Notes: generated by a model from the sequence alone, not told the origin. Positions 35,239-45,078 are shown, counted from the stretch's first letter. The stretch is 64,000 nucleotides of DNA from Pseudoteredinibacter isoporae_A (GCF_040372805.1 NZ_BAABWJ010000001.1:310001-374000); one strand, 5' to 3'. Numbers and translations are program-made.

Positions 35239-36051
35239 TTAATAGCCATTGGAGCTGTAGTCTATGGGGTAATTCCGCTCATTAATGCGTTCAACACGAG
35301 TCCCCAACTGGCCATCAGCCGTTAATTCAAACCAGCGATAACCGGGCATTTTTCGATCAAGGGCAAAATCCGAGGAATTCGGTTTGAATTGAATGCAGGT
35401 TGATGGGCTTGCCATATACCTCACATCACCCAGAACACTTTCAAACGCCTGGTGAATATGCCCCCACAACACCACTTGGACATTTCCGGCTTCAGCCACC
35501 AATGCCTTAAAACGATCTGCAGAGGCCACCTGATATTGATCAATCCAATCACAGCCAACGGCTACGGGTTGGTGGTGCATGCAGACAATGATGTGCTTCT
35601 CTTTATGAGCTGCCAGGGTTTGCTGTAAGAAATTGAGCTCCGCCTCACTGAGGTTTCCGTGTTCACAGTTCGGAATAGTAGAGTCTAATAACACAATTAA
35701 CCAATCACCCAACTCCACCAATCTGGGCAAAGCCGCTTCGGGAAAAGCTGAAGCCATGATGTCTTTGGTGTCGTGATTCCCCGGCACACATACATAAGGA
35801 ATGTTTGGGAACGCTTTTTCCACATGATAACTGAAGCGCTGATAGGCTTCGTGAGAAGCGTGACCAGCAATGTCGCCCGTCACCAGGATCAAATCGGGGC
35901 TTTCTTCACGGACAAGGGCGTGCTCCAGCACGTCAACAAAGCTGGCCTCTACATTCAAGCCCAACAATGTTTCTCCGGATTCCGCACCTAAGTGGCAATC
36001 TGTTATATGCAGAATGCGTGTCGGACGCTCTGCATTAATGGGTAGAATCAC
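35239..36051 (-). CDS. cpdA: 3',5'-cyclic-AMP phosphodiesterase
   Basis: A 270-residue calcineurin-like metallophosphoesterase that hydrolyses cAMP. Metal-binding motifs are in order: ITDCHLG (DxH), VTGDIAGHAS (GDxxGH-like), CVPGNHDTKD (GNHD), VCMHHQP and LWGHIHQ (GHxH). Start ATG 36051. It follows yqiB in the conserved parE neighbourhood, with a 127-bp gap that could hold an internal promoter. Confidence 0.93.
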   Translation of the reverse strand: MILPINAERPTRILHITDCHLGAESGETLLGLNVEASFVDVLEHALVREESPDLILVTGDIAGHASHEAYQRFSYHVEKAFPNIPYVCVPGNHDTKDIMASAFPEAALPRLVELGDWLIVLLDSTIPNCEHGNLSEAELNFLQQTLAAHKEKHIIVCMHHQPVAVGCDWIDQYQVASADRFKALVAEAGNVQVVLWGHIHQAFESVLGDVRYMASPSTCIQFKPNSSDFALDRKMPGYRWFELTADGQLGTRVERINERNYPIDYSSNGY

Positions 36052-36178
36052 CGCATTACCTTTATATTACACCCGCGTTTCAGGCGTTTTATTTGGGGCA
36101 AATTTAGCACCTACGACTGAACCCTAACTTAATAATTCTCAATTACCTTTAATATGGCACGAGAGTTTTAATTTTACT

Positions 36179-36634
36179 TTATATCCCTTCACCCAGTTTA
36201 GTGAAGTTTGGATATTCCAAACTGTGACCCTGTGCAATACAGAGACTTAACCAGTCTGAAAGAAATTGATTTAACTGAGCTTTTTCATCCATCTGATGCA
36301 TATCTTTATTCGGATAGGGATAACGACCTAAAAATTGTCGGTATTGTGCCCAATTCACCACTTCCGCCATTTCGGCATCATGATAAATTCGAACCCCCAG
36401 CGATAAATCCCGCAACCACTTACTAATGTTGCCTTGCTGTTCCACCGCAATCGTTGTGGTGTATGGCGCCCGATCCAAAATGCGAATGGTAATAGTGTGC
36501 ACCCCATTGGGGCTAGCACTGTAGTCCCAACTGTCCCGAGTCTCTCGACCAGGCATCAGCCGAAGCAGTTTCGCGTAGTTCATACCACACACTGCCTGTA
36601 AGCCTTTCAGATCTACTTTATAACGGGACTTCAT
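36179..36634 (-). CDS. yqiB: DUF1249 family protein
   Basis: A 151-residue cytoplasmic protein of unknown function with the family pattern KVDLKGLQAVCGMNYAKLLRLMP, then RIYHDAEMAEVVNW and a C-terminal PYPNKDMHQMDEKAQLNQFLSDWL. It is always found near nudF and cpdA in Gammaproteobacteria. It begins 29 nt after nudF. Confidence 0.92.
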   Translation of the reverse strand: MKSRYKVDLKGLQAVCGMNYAKLLRLMPGRETRDSWDYSASPNGVHTITIRILDRAPYTTTIAVEQQGNISKWLRDLSLGVRIYHDAEMAEVVNWAQYRQFLGRYPYPNKDMHQMDEKAQLNQFLSDWLSLCIAQGHSLEYPNFTKLGEGI

Positions 36635-36663
36635 AAAAATACGTTCAACTTATGGTTGCGAAT

Positions 36664-37320
36664 TCATGCCGGTTCAGCGGCTTCTTTTTGAAGTCGCTCA
36701 CGATGCAATTGCAGCCATTGTAAACCAATCAAAGTCGCCGCGTTATTCATCCTTCCGTTAAGCATAGCAGCAAACACCTCATGCGCTGGAAAAACCAGTA
36801 ATCGAATATCTTCATGCTCCTCGTCCAGGCCATGAATACCTTGATCAGCCCCACTCAAATCACAAAGTAAGGCGTAGAGGAAAACCTCTTCATCGGTTCC
36901 ACCCGGGCTGGATAAATAACGACAAATAAATTCCATATGGTGGGCATCGAGCCCCGCCTCTTCCTGAAGCTCGCGAGCCATAACCTGCTCCGGCGCCTCA
37001 CCGTCCTTATCCATCATTCCAGCGACAACTTCCAAACACCAGGGACCGCAGGGGCTGTCATGTGCACCGATTCGAAACTGCTCTATCAACGCGATCTCGT
37101 CTCGCCAGGGGTCGTAAATGATGCCAGCCACAGCATTGCCTCGACGGAAGATTTCGCGTTGAAATGTCTCTGTCCATTCGCCTGAAAACAAACGATGACG
37201 GAGTGCCCAGCGCTCCATTTGAAAGAAACCCTTATAAGCCGATTCCTGACTCTTGACATCGACGTCTCCAACCTCAAACTGACTGTCTCGTAACAACGCC
37301 TTATCCGAATCCGATGTCAT
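36664..37320 (-). CDS. nudF: ADP-ribose diphosphatase (Nudix)
   Basis: A 218-residue Nudix hydrolase that cleaves ADP-ribose to AMP and ribose 5-phosphate. The Nudix box runs from GMMDKDGE to RELQEEAGLD with correct GX5EX7REUXEEXGU spacing. The upstream segment QFRIGAHDSPCGPWCLEVVAG is typical of NudF. Only 16 nt separate it from the octaheme cytochrome gene, so it is transcribed from upstream promoters. Confidence 0.94.
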   Translation of the reverse strand: MTSDSDKALLRDSQFEVGDVDVKSQESAYKGFFQMERWALRHRLFSGEWTETFQREIFRRGNAVAGIIYDPWRDEIALIEQFRIGAHDSPCGPWCLEVVAGMMDKDGEAPEQVMARELQEEAGLDAHHMEFICRYLSSPGGTDEEVFLYALLCDLSGADQGIHGLDEEHEDIRLLVFPAHEVFAAMLNGRMNNAATLIGLQWLQLHRERLQKEAAEPA

Positions 37321-37336
37321 GAAGTTCCCATCCTTA

Positions 37337-39508
37337 CTATCGATTTAACTGCTCAAGCTGACGTAAAAATTGTTGACCCTGAGCATCCAACAAAAACTGT
37401 TTGGCCATCGAACGCATTTGCAGCAACGCCTCTCGGCTCCGATTGCTTGAGTGCAGAGCCACCGCATAGACATACCCATAGCGCCTATTACTCGGCTCAA
37501 GCTTGGCGGCTTCTTTCAGAGCTTGCAAGGCTGACTCATAATCTTTGTGACGCACTAAAGCCAACCCTAAAGCGTGCTGCGCGGCAGCCGACTGAGGTAA
37601 TGCTCGACTTATTTTTCGCAATAACCTTAAAGACTCTTGGGTTTTTCCTCGCTGGCGCAAAACATCCGCTAAGTTCAAATGCGCCCCTAAATGCATAGGT
37701 TCCATAGTGATAGCTTTGCGATAGCGCGCTTCCGCCAAATCGAGTTGAGCAAAGGCCAAATGATACAAACCCAAATTCAATTGTCCGGCCGCTGTATCCT
37801 GATGAAACAGCAAGCTTTGCCAATAGTCCTGCCATAGACCTTTCAAAGCCCGGCTTTGTTCACTATCCAATGTCGATAAATCAGCACCTAAGGTTTGTCG
37901 GGCAATGGCCAGGCGAACCGCCATTACCGGCTCATCCAAACTGGCCAATAATTCCTGAACTCGTTGCGGCAACGGCAAAACAGCAAGGAAGTTCACCGCC
38001 GCTTCTCGCAACATCGGTTCTGCATGGTGTAAGCGAGATTGCGCCACCAACAAGGACTGATGGCTTGGCGCCTGCGCCAGTCGTTCGAGAATCGTGGCAG
38101 CAACTACCGGAGGCTCCTGACTCACACGAGACAATAATTTTCCAGGCTCCGTTTCAGCCAGAGCGGTTTTTTTCGGCAGAGGTTTGCCAGCGTCACGTAA
38201 CCAGTTTTTAAAATGCTTGCTTGCCCATTCATTGCTGCGATCCTGATGACATTGCACACAGGCATTTGGGCTGCCTGATTCATCACTTAAATCCGGGCGG
38301 GGAATTCGTAAACTGTGATCCCGGCGAGGATCAACCACCATATAGTTGGTTTCCGGCATATGACAATTCACACATTGCGCACCGCGACTATCTACCGGAT
38401 GATGGTGGTGTTTTGGCTGATCATAAACTGCTGGAACATGGCACTGACTGCATACCGCATTGCCTGGCGCCTTCAATGCCAAACTGTGAGGCTCATGACA
38501 GTTGCTGCATTCCACCCCGTGTTGATACATTTTGCTTTGCATAAATGAGCCCAACACAAAAACCTCATCTTGTATCTGACCATCCCGATGGTACAGAGGC
38601 TCCATCAAACTCTGAAGCGCATGTTGTGCCTGGAAAGTCTCGCCGGCATCATGCGGGCGTTTTTCACCCAGCAGGCGCCGGCGCGAATGACAACTGCCAC
38701 ACACGCTGATCTGATTGCTTTGCTCACCCTGAACTCTCGGCCCTTGCTCACGCTTTGCAATGAACTCACCCGCTTTTAGTACCCAACGTCCATTGGCATG
38801 CAGACGGCTGATTTTTTTATCCGCACCATTAGCGCCCGCTTTAGCCCATTTTAAATGAGCGCCACCAGGACCATGGCAGGCCTCACAGGCGACATTCACT
38901 TCAGACCATTGGGTCTGATAACTGTGAGTCTCGGGCTGGTAATTTCGCTGTAGATTGGTGGAATGGCACTCAGCACAACGGCTGTTCCAATTGAAATAAG
39001 CACCGGTCCAATGCAACGGATCGTCTGCACCGATCTTTTCATTCGGGTAGAGATGAAACCAGCGTTGGCCACCTTCCGTTGCGGGCCGCGAGTCCCAAGC
39101 GATGGTCAGGGCCTGCAAATGCCCCTTGGGCATTTGCAATAAATACTGTTGTAGCGGGTAGAAACCAAACGTGTATGCGACGTTAAAACTTTGTAACTTT
39201 CCCTGAGCATTTTGCGTATCGACAAAGTAATCTTCGCCTTTCCGATAGAAACGGCTTTTATCTCCAAAATGCTCAAAAGTTATATCTGAAAAGTCTCCGA
39301 GCACGAATGGCGCCCGTGCTGGCCTCATGGCCCAATCGTGATGGGATCCCTGCCACTGTTGATACTCCACTTCATGGCAGGTTTTGCATTGCTCGCTGCC
39401 CAACCATTGCGCTTGCACAGAGGCCCCCCAAAGCAGACACAACATAAAGGTCCATAAGCGCAATGAACGGCCTAAGATTTTGGTGAAGGGTTGAGAGGGG
39501 GCAAACAT
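37337..39508 (-). CDS. Octaheme c-type cytochrome with C-terminal TPRs
   Basis: A 723-residue periplasmic protein. An N-terminal signal peptide (ending ...LLWGASVQA near residue 33) is followed by eight CxxCH heme-binding motifs in order: CKTCH, CAECH, CEACH, CGSCH, CSNCH, CSQCH, CVNCH, CVQCH (residues about 40-415). Residues about 550-715 form tandem TPR helices (LNLGLYHLAFAQLDLAEARYRKA and following). The heme part resembles cytochrome c554/doubled-CXXCH proteins. The role is unknown: electron transfer or a redox sensor that docks partners through the TPRs. ATG 39508 lies inside batD, overlapping its end by 37 nt, so it is coupled to the Bat operon. Confidence 0.88.
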   Translation of the reverse strand: MFAPSQPFTKILGRSLRLWTFMLCLLWGASVQAQWLGSEQCKTCHEVEYQQWQGSHHDWAMRPARAPFVLGDFSDITFEHFGDKSRFYRKGEDYFVDTQNAQGKLQSFNVAYTFGFYPLQQYLLQMPKGHLQALTIAWDSRPATEGGQRWFHLYPNEKIGADDPLHWTGAYFNWNSRCAECHSTNLQRNYQPETHSYQTQWSEVNVACEACHGPGGAHLKWAKAGANGADKKISRLHANGRWVLKAGEFIAKREQGPRVQGEQSNQISVCGSCHSRRRLLGEKRPHDAGETFQAQHALQSLMEPLYHRDGQIQDEVFVLGSFMQSKMYQHGVECSNCHEPHSLALKAPGNAVCSQCHVPAVYDQPKHHHHPVDSRGAQCVNCHMPETNYMVVDPRRDHSLRIPRPDLSDESGSPNACVQCHQDRSNEWASKHFKNWLRDAGKPLPKKTALAETEPGKLLSRVSQEPPVVAATILERLAQAPSHQSLLVAQSRLHHAEPMLREAAVNFLAVLPLPQRVQELLASLDEPVMAVRLAIARQTLGADLSTLDSEQSRALKGLWQDYWQSLLFHQDTAAGQLNLGLYHLAFAQLDLAEARYRKAITMEPMHLGAHLNLADVLRQRGKTQESLRLLRKISRALPQSAAAQHALGLALVRHKDYESALQALKEAAKLEPSNRRYGYVYAVALHSSNRSREALLQMRSMAKQFLLDAQGQQFLRQLEQLNR

Positions 39509-40857
39509 GGGCTCGTATCAGCAACTGTGGTTTTTTTGCTCCCCTTTAATTGTCGGCGGAGCGCTTGCAATTCATTGAGTAACTGTCCCTGTTCAATGGC
39601 GTCTAATGTCATCATTCTAACAGCACTGCCATCTCGACTATAGAGCGTAGACAAATATTTTGGTAGCGCGGTGTAACGGCTTGTAACCAAAACCCTCACG
39701 CGAGTTGGGTTCACATTCCAAAACCGAGCCCATTGCGACAAGTGGCGATTAAAGGCCTGCCTATCTTGCTGTCGAAGTGATGCGCAGAGCGCTCGCCAAG
39801 CATCAGACTCCCCGCTGTATTTTGAACGCTTCAAGAGAGGCTTCTGAGCAAGGAATGCGAACCCGTTTCTTCGGCGATACGTCTTTAAGAACCACATCAA
39901 CAAGAACAACGCCAAGCCTCCTCCCGCAACACCCCACGCTGTACGTCGCCATTGAAAGGGGGCAGAAAGATCCACCGATTGCGCCGGCAGGGTTAACCGC
40001 TGTTGCGCTTCTTCAGACAGATTCCAATAACTCAATACCATTGCAGGTATGACAAATTGCCCACCTTCATTAAACTCATAACGCCAGATCTCCTCGCGTA
40101 CCGCCAGGAACTCACCCCGATTGTCTTGATCGCCCAGCTGAGAAACTTGTCGATAAAGCTTACCACCGGCAAACGTCTGCTGACTGAATTGCACGCCCGT
40201 AACGGACTCATCGCCCTGCTCACTTTCAATCTGCAACTGTCTGAAGTCGGGCAACAATATTGACGTAGTCCGGCCTGCTTTGAGAGTGATTTTTCGCTCA
40301 ATCACATCTCCTTGTTGCAAGGACCAGAGTTCGCCCAGCGGAAGGCGACTCGAGCGTTCACCTGCAATCAGCCGGTACTCTTCTTCCCACTCAACATTGG
40401 CAGCGATAAGACCTTCACGTTGTTGCGCCACCGTAAAGATCAGATCATTGCTTTGCACCCTCAAAGGTTGAGCCGTGCCACCCACTCGAGCCAGGCTCAT
40501 AGACAGCTGGACGGGCGGAACATAAAACGCCCCGAGGCGCTGTGGATACACTCGATAAATCTGTTCTTGCACAATATAGTCATGGCCATCGACCGTTTCC
40601 TGGCCGTGTGTTGCAAATGACAGGGGACGAACAACCAATGCTCCCTCGACATCAATCTCGGGGTACCGGGGCGCTTTGCGCAACCAGGTTCCGGTATACA
40701 GCTTTACACTCAGCGGATATTCCTGACCCTGAACCCGTTCTTGTTCGCCGCCCGGCAGACTCAGGACAACATAAGCCTCAGGCGTATCCGCCGCCACAGA
40801 AAACGCACTTTGCAGAAGTATCAACACCAACAACTGGATTCGAGCGAGCGCGGTCAT
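39472..40857 (-). CDS. batD: BatD-like protein
   Basis: A 461-residue exported protein. A signal peptide (MTALARIQLLVLILLQSAFSVAA) is followed by oxygen-tolerance BatD-type beta domains (YPLSVKLYTGTWLRKAPRYPEIDVEGALV, YRVYPQRLGAFYVPPVQLSMS cut across), a TM helix near residue 315-335 (GVAGGGLALFLLMWFL), and a cytoplasmic tail of about 110 residues. Bat proteins are proposed to form an envelope complex with MoxR. Start ATG 40857 shares ATGA with the batC stop and has GAGGG 6 nt upstream; a longer frame is unlikely. Confidence 0.82.
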   Translation of the reverse strand: MTALARIQLLVLILLQSAFSVAADTPEAYVVLSLPGGEQERVQGQEYPLSVKLYTGTWLRKAPRYPEIDVEGALVVRPLSFATHGQETVDGHDYIVQEQIYRVYPQRLGAFYVPPVQLSMSLARVGGTAQPLRVQSNDLIFTVAQQREGLIAANVEWEEEYRLIAGERSSRLPLGELWSLQQGDVIERKITLKAGRTTSILLPDFRQLQIESEQGDESVTGVQFSQQTFAGGKLYRQVSQLGDQDNRGEFLAVREEIWRYEFNEGGQFVIPAMVLSYWNLSEEAQQRLTLPAQSVDLSAPFQWRRTAWGVAGGGLALFLLMWFLKTYRRRNGFAFLAQKPLLKRSKYSGESDAWRALCASLRQQDRQAFNRHLSQWARFWNVNPTRVRVLVTSRYTALPKYLSTLYSRDGSAVRMMTLDAIEQGQLLNELQALRRQLKGSKKTTVADTSPCLPPLNPSPKS

Positions 40858-41543
40858 TGAGAACCCTCGCTGTCGTTTTTTTGTTGCTGCCATTGATAGG
40901 CAAATTTTCTCTGTAGAAAATCAACAGGCTTTCGATTTAACTGGCGCAGCCATAATTTTCGCAGAGAATGTTCACTGAGCTCTCCCATCGCCAGGGCATC
41001 GTCTACTGCCTGATCGCTATTCTGCTTGTCCAGGTCAAACGAAATATCGTCGGCAGCGAAATCACTCTTTGTATTCTGTTCTTTCTTACCCGCCTGGCAG
41101 GGTTTGTCTTTTAGCACTTCTGCAAGCTGTCGATTGTATTCAGCCTCTGGCCACTTCGGCTGAAGTGCCAGGGCCATGCGATAAGCAAGGATAGCCTCAT
41201 CATAAGACTCTTGATGAGCCAGACTATTACCCAACGCGAAATAAGCTTCGGCATGATGCTCTCGGGAAAATCGCTTTGCTGCCGATGCAAAACCCTCACT
41301 GGCATAATACGCCTGTGCCGCCAGTGGCGAATCAGCAAGCAACTCGGCAGCCTTGACATAGTTTCCTTGCTTCCAGTACTGCGCGGCCTGTTGGTCCTCT
41401 GCCCACCATATACTGGCAATGCTTTTACCCGGCGACACATAGTAATAAAGATGAATCACCAGGAAACCCACCAGCAAAGAACTGATGCTGATATTGAAGC
41501 ACATGCGAATACGCGTGATGGTTTGTCGATATTCCCAATACAT
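40854..41543 (-). CDS. batC: BatC-like TPR protein
   Basis: A 229-residue protein. One N-terminal TM helix (about residues 18-37) is followed by periplasmic TPR units: YWKQGNYVKAAELL and AYFALGNSLAHQESYDEAILAYRMALALQPKWPEAEYNRQLA cut across residues about 95-140. A charged C-terminal tail follows. In other Bat operons BatB and BatC are often fused or adjacent. It starts 3 nt after batB and its stop overlaps batD by 4 nt. Confidence 0.8.
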   Translation of the reverse strand: MYWEYRQTITRIRMCFNISISSLLVGFLVIHLYYYVSPGKSIASIWWAEDQQAAQYWKQGNYVKAAELLADSPLAAQAYYASEGFASAAKRFSREHHAEAYFALGNSLAHQESYDEAILAYRMALALQPKWPEAEYNRQLAEVLKDKPCQAGKKEQNTKSDFAADDISFDLDKQNSDQAVDDALAMGELSEHSLRKLWLRQLNRKPVDFLQRKFAYQWQQQKNDSEGSQ

Positions 41544-41546
41544 ACT

Positions 41547-42461
41547 CTATACCCAGCTCAACACCATGCCGCGACGAAACCACAGCAAGGCCAAAAGCAA
41601 CAATGGCCACAACAGCACGTAACCGGCATCCTGCCAATTGTCTTCCTCCCCCTGGGACTGACGAGACTGTTGTCGCTTCAGCAACCAAGCAATGTGATCA
41701 ACATCGTCCGACGTGTGATCCATTAGCAATTGCTGGAACCCCTGTTGACGATAAAACTCGTCCAACTCATGCGCTTTGGTTGACCAATGAATTTTAAGAA
41801 TCCCCTGTCCCCAAAACTCTGAGGGAACCACATGACTCATCATTTCGTCATTCCCTATGACAATCACACTGCTCTGTGAGAAGTGTTCAGGGTCAATCTG
41901 TGCGTCAAGGGCCTGCAATGCCCGATCGGGACGAAATCCTTCTTCCGGCATGATGCCTGCACTCAAGTCTGACAGATACAAATGAATGGCTTGTTGATCC
42001 AAACTTAAAGGCAGCACTGTATGTGCACTGCCAGAAAATACCAGCAAGCTCATAGGCGTGGATTTATGCGCGGCCATCAGCCGTCTTATTTTTAATTTTG
42101 CTCGCAACAATTGCTCTTCACCATCGTCCTGCATGCTCGCATTCAATTGCAACACCAGAAAAATAGCTTGCTGCTTTTGCTGCAGTGGGTTCGCTTTCAT
42201 TTTCCAGCTTGGCCCCGCGGCAGCCAACACTGCCAAGGTGCAGCTGATGAGCAATAACCGGGCAGGATTAAGCCAGGCCCGAGCAGGACTGCCGACCCCT
42301 AACAATTCGAGATATTCAACCTTAATCGCCCGCCCCCACAAACTGTCCTGCTGAGCCTGCCAACGAGCCAAACCATAGAGCAGTAATACAGGAGCAATAA
42401 ACAACAATACCCATGGGCGCAAAAAGTGAAAGTCCTGCCAATACAGGGAGAGCTCAGGCAT
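41547..42461 (-). CDS. batB: BatB-like VWA-type membrane protein with degenerate MIDAS
   Basis: A 304-residue inner membrane protein: two N-terminal TM helices, a von Willebrand A-like domain and a C-terminal TM helix (AGYVLLWPLLLLALLWF). The metal-ion-dependent adhesion site motif DxSxS is replaced by LNASM and the later aspartates are also weak, so metal-mediated ligand binding is probably lost, unlike batA next door. ATG 42461, which overlaps the batA stop, is chosen; AGGTGG lies just upstream. Confidence 0.8.
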   Translation of the reverse strand: MPELSLYWQDFHFLRPWVLLFIAPVLLLYGLARWQAQQDSLWGRAIKVEYLELLGVGSPARAWLNPARLLLISCTLAVLAAAGPSWKMKANPLQQKQQAIFLVLQLNASMQDDGEEQLLRAKLKIRRLMAAHKSTPMSLLVFSGSAHTVLPLSLDQQAIHLYLSDLSAGIMPEEGFRPDRALQALDAQIDPEHFSQSSVIVIGNDEMMSHVVPSEFWGQGILKIHWSTKAHELDEFYRQQGFQQLLMDHTSDDVDHIAWLLKRQQSRQSQGEEDNWQDAGYVLLWPLLLLALLWFRRGMVLSWV

Positions 42462-43494
42462 TACCCACCTCATGTGATGGCTCGCTCAGCGTGACCCTCT
42501 TTTGCCTTATGGCCTCAGCAGCAAGATAAAAATGCACGCTGTAAATCAATAATAATGACAGCAGCACCGGCCAAAAAAATAAATTTCTACTGGGTTGATA
42601 ATAATGTACCGCAAAGCGACTGGGCTCGAGTCGATCCAACATTTTGGACACTTCAGCTAAAGCGATGCGGTCCTGAGCATGAAAATAACGCCCCCCGGTG
42701 ATGTCCGCCAACGCTTTGAGTTGCTGTTCATCAACCGCCTGATCCGCCACTGCATCCAGCTTTCCCAACAGGACCGGGTATATTTTAATTCCCAAAGAAA
42801 CCGCCAGGCGGGCGGCTTCTTTGGGTGGCACGCGACTGCCGGAATCGTTTCCATCACTCAACAGTAGCATGACTTTGTTGCGCGATCTGGAATTTTCCGA
42901 ACGACTAAAGTCATCCTGTTGAAAATGCTTATAAGCAAAGCCAATGGCATCACCTAACATGGTTTTCGGGCCAGCCATACGCACACGGCTTTCTTCCAAC
43001 AGCTGCACAAAGAGTGACTTGTCTTCGCTAAACGGCAACTGCAAATAAGGGGCATCGCCATAGACCATCAGACCAAAACGATCCCCATCCCTTGCTTGCA
43101 CAAAATCAGCCAAGACTTGTTTAGCACCACGCAACCGAGACACTGGAGCTTGCCCGGGTGGCGCAAAATCCTGCTCAGCCATAGAGCCGGACAAATCTAC
43201 CGCGACCAATAAATCCCGAGCGGGCTCTCGAATTTCAAGCGGATCTGCCAGCCAAACCGGTTTTGCCAAAGCCAGCAGCAACAAACACCAAACACTTAAT
43301 AGAAGAGCGGTCTGAATTTTCCGACGACGCTGAACCGCCTGAGTATTCAATAGCTCACCCTGTTGTTTAAGCAAAGCATTGAAAAAAGGGACCTTCAGGG
43401 AACGTCGTTCACTGCCATAGGCAGGCGCAAGTTTTCGAACCAGCCAGGGAATGGGAAGCAAACAAAACACCCAGAGGTTCTCAAACAACAACAT
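42454..43494 (-). CDS. batA: BatA-like VWA-domain membrane protein
   Basis: A 346-residue inner membrane protein with N-terminal TM helices, a VWA domain and a C-terminal TM helix (LFFWPVLLSLLLIYSVHFYLA). The MIDAS is intact: AVDLSGSM, the threonine in GPKTMLG and SDGNDSG, so it should bind a divalent metal and a partner. ATG 43494 is preferred over 43500 because GGGG lies 7 nt upstream. It overlaps the DUF4381 gene by 14 nt. Confidence 0.88.
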   Translation of the reverse strand: MLLFENLWVFCLLPIPWLVRKLAPAYGSERRSLKVPFFNALLKQQGELLNTQAVQRRRKIQTALLLSVWCLLLLALAKPVWLADPLEIREPARDLLVAVDLSGSMAEQDFAPPGQAPVSRLRGAKQVLADFVQARDGDRFGLMVYGDAPYLQLPFSEDKSLFVQLLEESRVRMAGPKTMLGDAIGFAYKHFQQDDFSRSENSRSRNKVMLLLSDGNDSGSRVPPKEAARLAVSLGIKIYPVLLGKLDAVADQAVDEQQLKALADITGGRYFHAQDRIALAEVSKMLDRLEPSRFAVHYYQPSRNLFFWPVLLSLLLIYSVHFYLAAEAIRQKRVTLSEPSHEVGNA

Positions 43495-44131
43495 GAGCAT
43501 TCCCCGGATCGTGCCATTGCAGCCAATGCTCTAATCGGCATATCAACATAGCAATCTGCGCTGAATCGATACGATCGATATCGGCGTGATAACTCAATTT
43601 TTCCAGCAATACGCAGTCCTGTGTATCCAACAACAACTCATCCACTTGGGCACCAGATGGCAACAGGCGATTCATATAGTCTAATTGCTCATCGAGTGCG
43701 ATCCCCGACAGAAAGGAACGTTCAGTGAACACCAGCAGGCTGCGCTTGATCAAATCTGGCAACTCACGCGCTGCCTCTACTTTTCCTTGAGTCACATCAT
43801 TGGATATTTTCTTGAGTATTGAAAATGCTTCCCTGCGATAGGCATCCAGCCTTCGCTGCAAAACTCGCAGAACCCCAAACCTCATAACCAGCATTGCCGC
43901 TAATGAGACCAGTATCACAACACCCCACTGACTGGGCATGTACATGGCCCAACCTTCAGGTAATTTTGTCGCGATGGAATCCAGCTCGTAGAAATGCTCT
44001 AGCCAATCATTACCGAAACCTTGAAACCAATAATCCGGCTTGGCCGCCTCCGAGGGAGGAAGAACAACATCAACAAAGGGTGCTTCAATATCGTGTTCAA
44101 CGTCACCGCCTTCAATCTCAGAGGCCTTCAT
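43481..44131 (-). CDS. DUF4381 protein of the Bat operon
   Basis: A 216-residue protein: an acidic periplasmic N-terminus ending in PEGWAMYMP, one TM helix (about residues 68-88, WGVVILVSLAAMLVMRFGVL), and a helical cytoplasmic part. The position between DUF58 and batA and the ERSFLSGIALDEQLDYMN-like segment fit DUF4381. It shares ATGA with the end of the DUF58 gene. Confidence 0.82.
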   Translation of the reverse strand: MKASEIEGGDVEHDIEAPFVDVVLPPSEAAKPDYWFQGFGNDWLEHFYELDSIATKLPEGWAMYMPSQWGVVILVSLAAMLVMRFGVLRVLQRRLDAYRREAFSILKKISNDVTQGKVEAARELPDLIKRSLLVFTERSFLSGIALDEQLDYMNRLLPSGAQVDELLLDTQDCVLLEKLSYHADIDRIDSAQIAMLICRLEHWLQWHDPGNAHVVV

Positions 44132-45078
44132 AACAAGTCCTCACGGTGCCGCATGAAACCATCAAAGGCCAGGAGTTGAATATTCGGCTCATCCATTGCC
44201 AACTGTTGCAGAGGCTTCAAGCGTTGGTCAAAGGCTTCTTTTAACGCAGGCGCCAGATCGGGGGCCGAACTGTTCATCTCGGCATGATGAACACCATCGG
44301 AAATAGGCAGAAAGCCCAAGCTCGGAAATCGATATTCCAGCTCATCAAACACAAAGAGCAGACGAACGCTATTATGTCTCGCCAGTGCCGACAAGAGTTG
44401 CAAGCATTCGTTACGCAGTTCCGGATATTCCAAACCAGAAAAATCACCGATGAGGTAAACGTGGTGCCCTCGGTAGCGGGACTGCACCATTTCCTCCAAA
44501 CATTGACAAAAGCTCTCAGCTTGCGGTTCGGCAGACACCTGGAGCTGCTGATTTTTCTCGAGCAACACGGCCAAACTATCAAACCAGTGATTTAAACGGC
44601 GGCTACTGGTGCCTCGATACACTCCAGATACCGACACGACCGAACAAGCGCAAGGATCACCTTGCTGAATGGCCCGCCATCCTATTTGTGCAGCCAAGCG
44701 CGCCGCCACAACAGCTTTGCTTTCACCTTGGGAACCAAACAGCATATCGATACGCTGGTCGACAACAATATCAAAACACTGTTCTTTTTCTTCCTGAAAA
44801 TGGCGAACATACGGGCTTTGTTTTCGGCTACTTAATTTCCAATCCAGATGACGCACGTCGTCACCCGGCTGATAATGAGCAAGCTCTGAAAAATCCAGGC
44901 CGCTGCCCTTTTGAGGGCCACTCCTATGCCCCTGCAACGGCCCCAGCAACCCCTGTGACAGCAACGACAACAATGCCTCCGACAGCTCAGCCTGCTTAAG
45001 CAGCGTGTCCATATCCAGCTGTATGCCCGCGTCGACCAAGCGTGCAGCCTCTGGCGTGGAACGGCCCCAGGAAAACAT
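44128..45078 (-). CDS. DUF58 protein of the MoxR-Bat operon
   Basis: A 316-residue cytoplasmic protein with the DUF58 signature GLDFSELAHYQPGDDVRHLDWKLS cut across residues about 60-85 and RKQSPYVRHFQEEKE, followed by a VWA-like fold (FDIVVDQRIDMLFGS; VYLIGDFSGLEY). It probably works as the partner of MoxR. Its ATG overlaps the moxR stop by 1 nt (TGATG). Confidence 0.9.
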   Translation of the reverse strand: MFSWGRSTPEAARLVDAGIQLDMDTLLKQAELSEALLSLLSQGLLGPLQGHRSGPQKGSGLDFSELAHYQPGDDVRHLDWKLSSRKQSPYVRHFQEEKEQCFDIVVDQRIDMLFGSQGESKAVVAARLAAQIGWRAIQQGDPCACSVVSVSGVYRGTSSRRLNHWFDSLAVLLEKNQQLQVSAEPQAESFCQCLEEMVQSRYRGHHVYLIGDFSGLEYPELRNECLQLLSALARHNSVRLLFVFDELEYRFPSLGFLPISDGVHHAEMNSSAPDLAPALKEAFDQRLKPLQQLAMDEPNIQLLAFDGFMRHREDLL

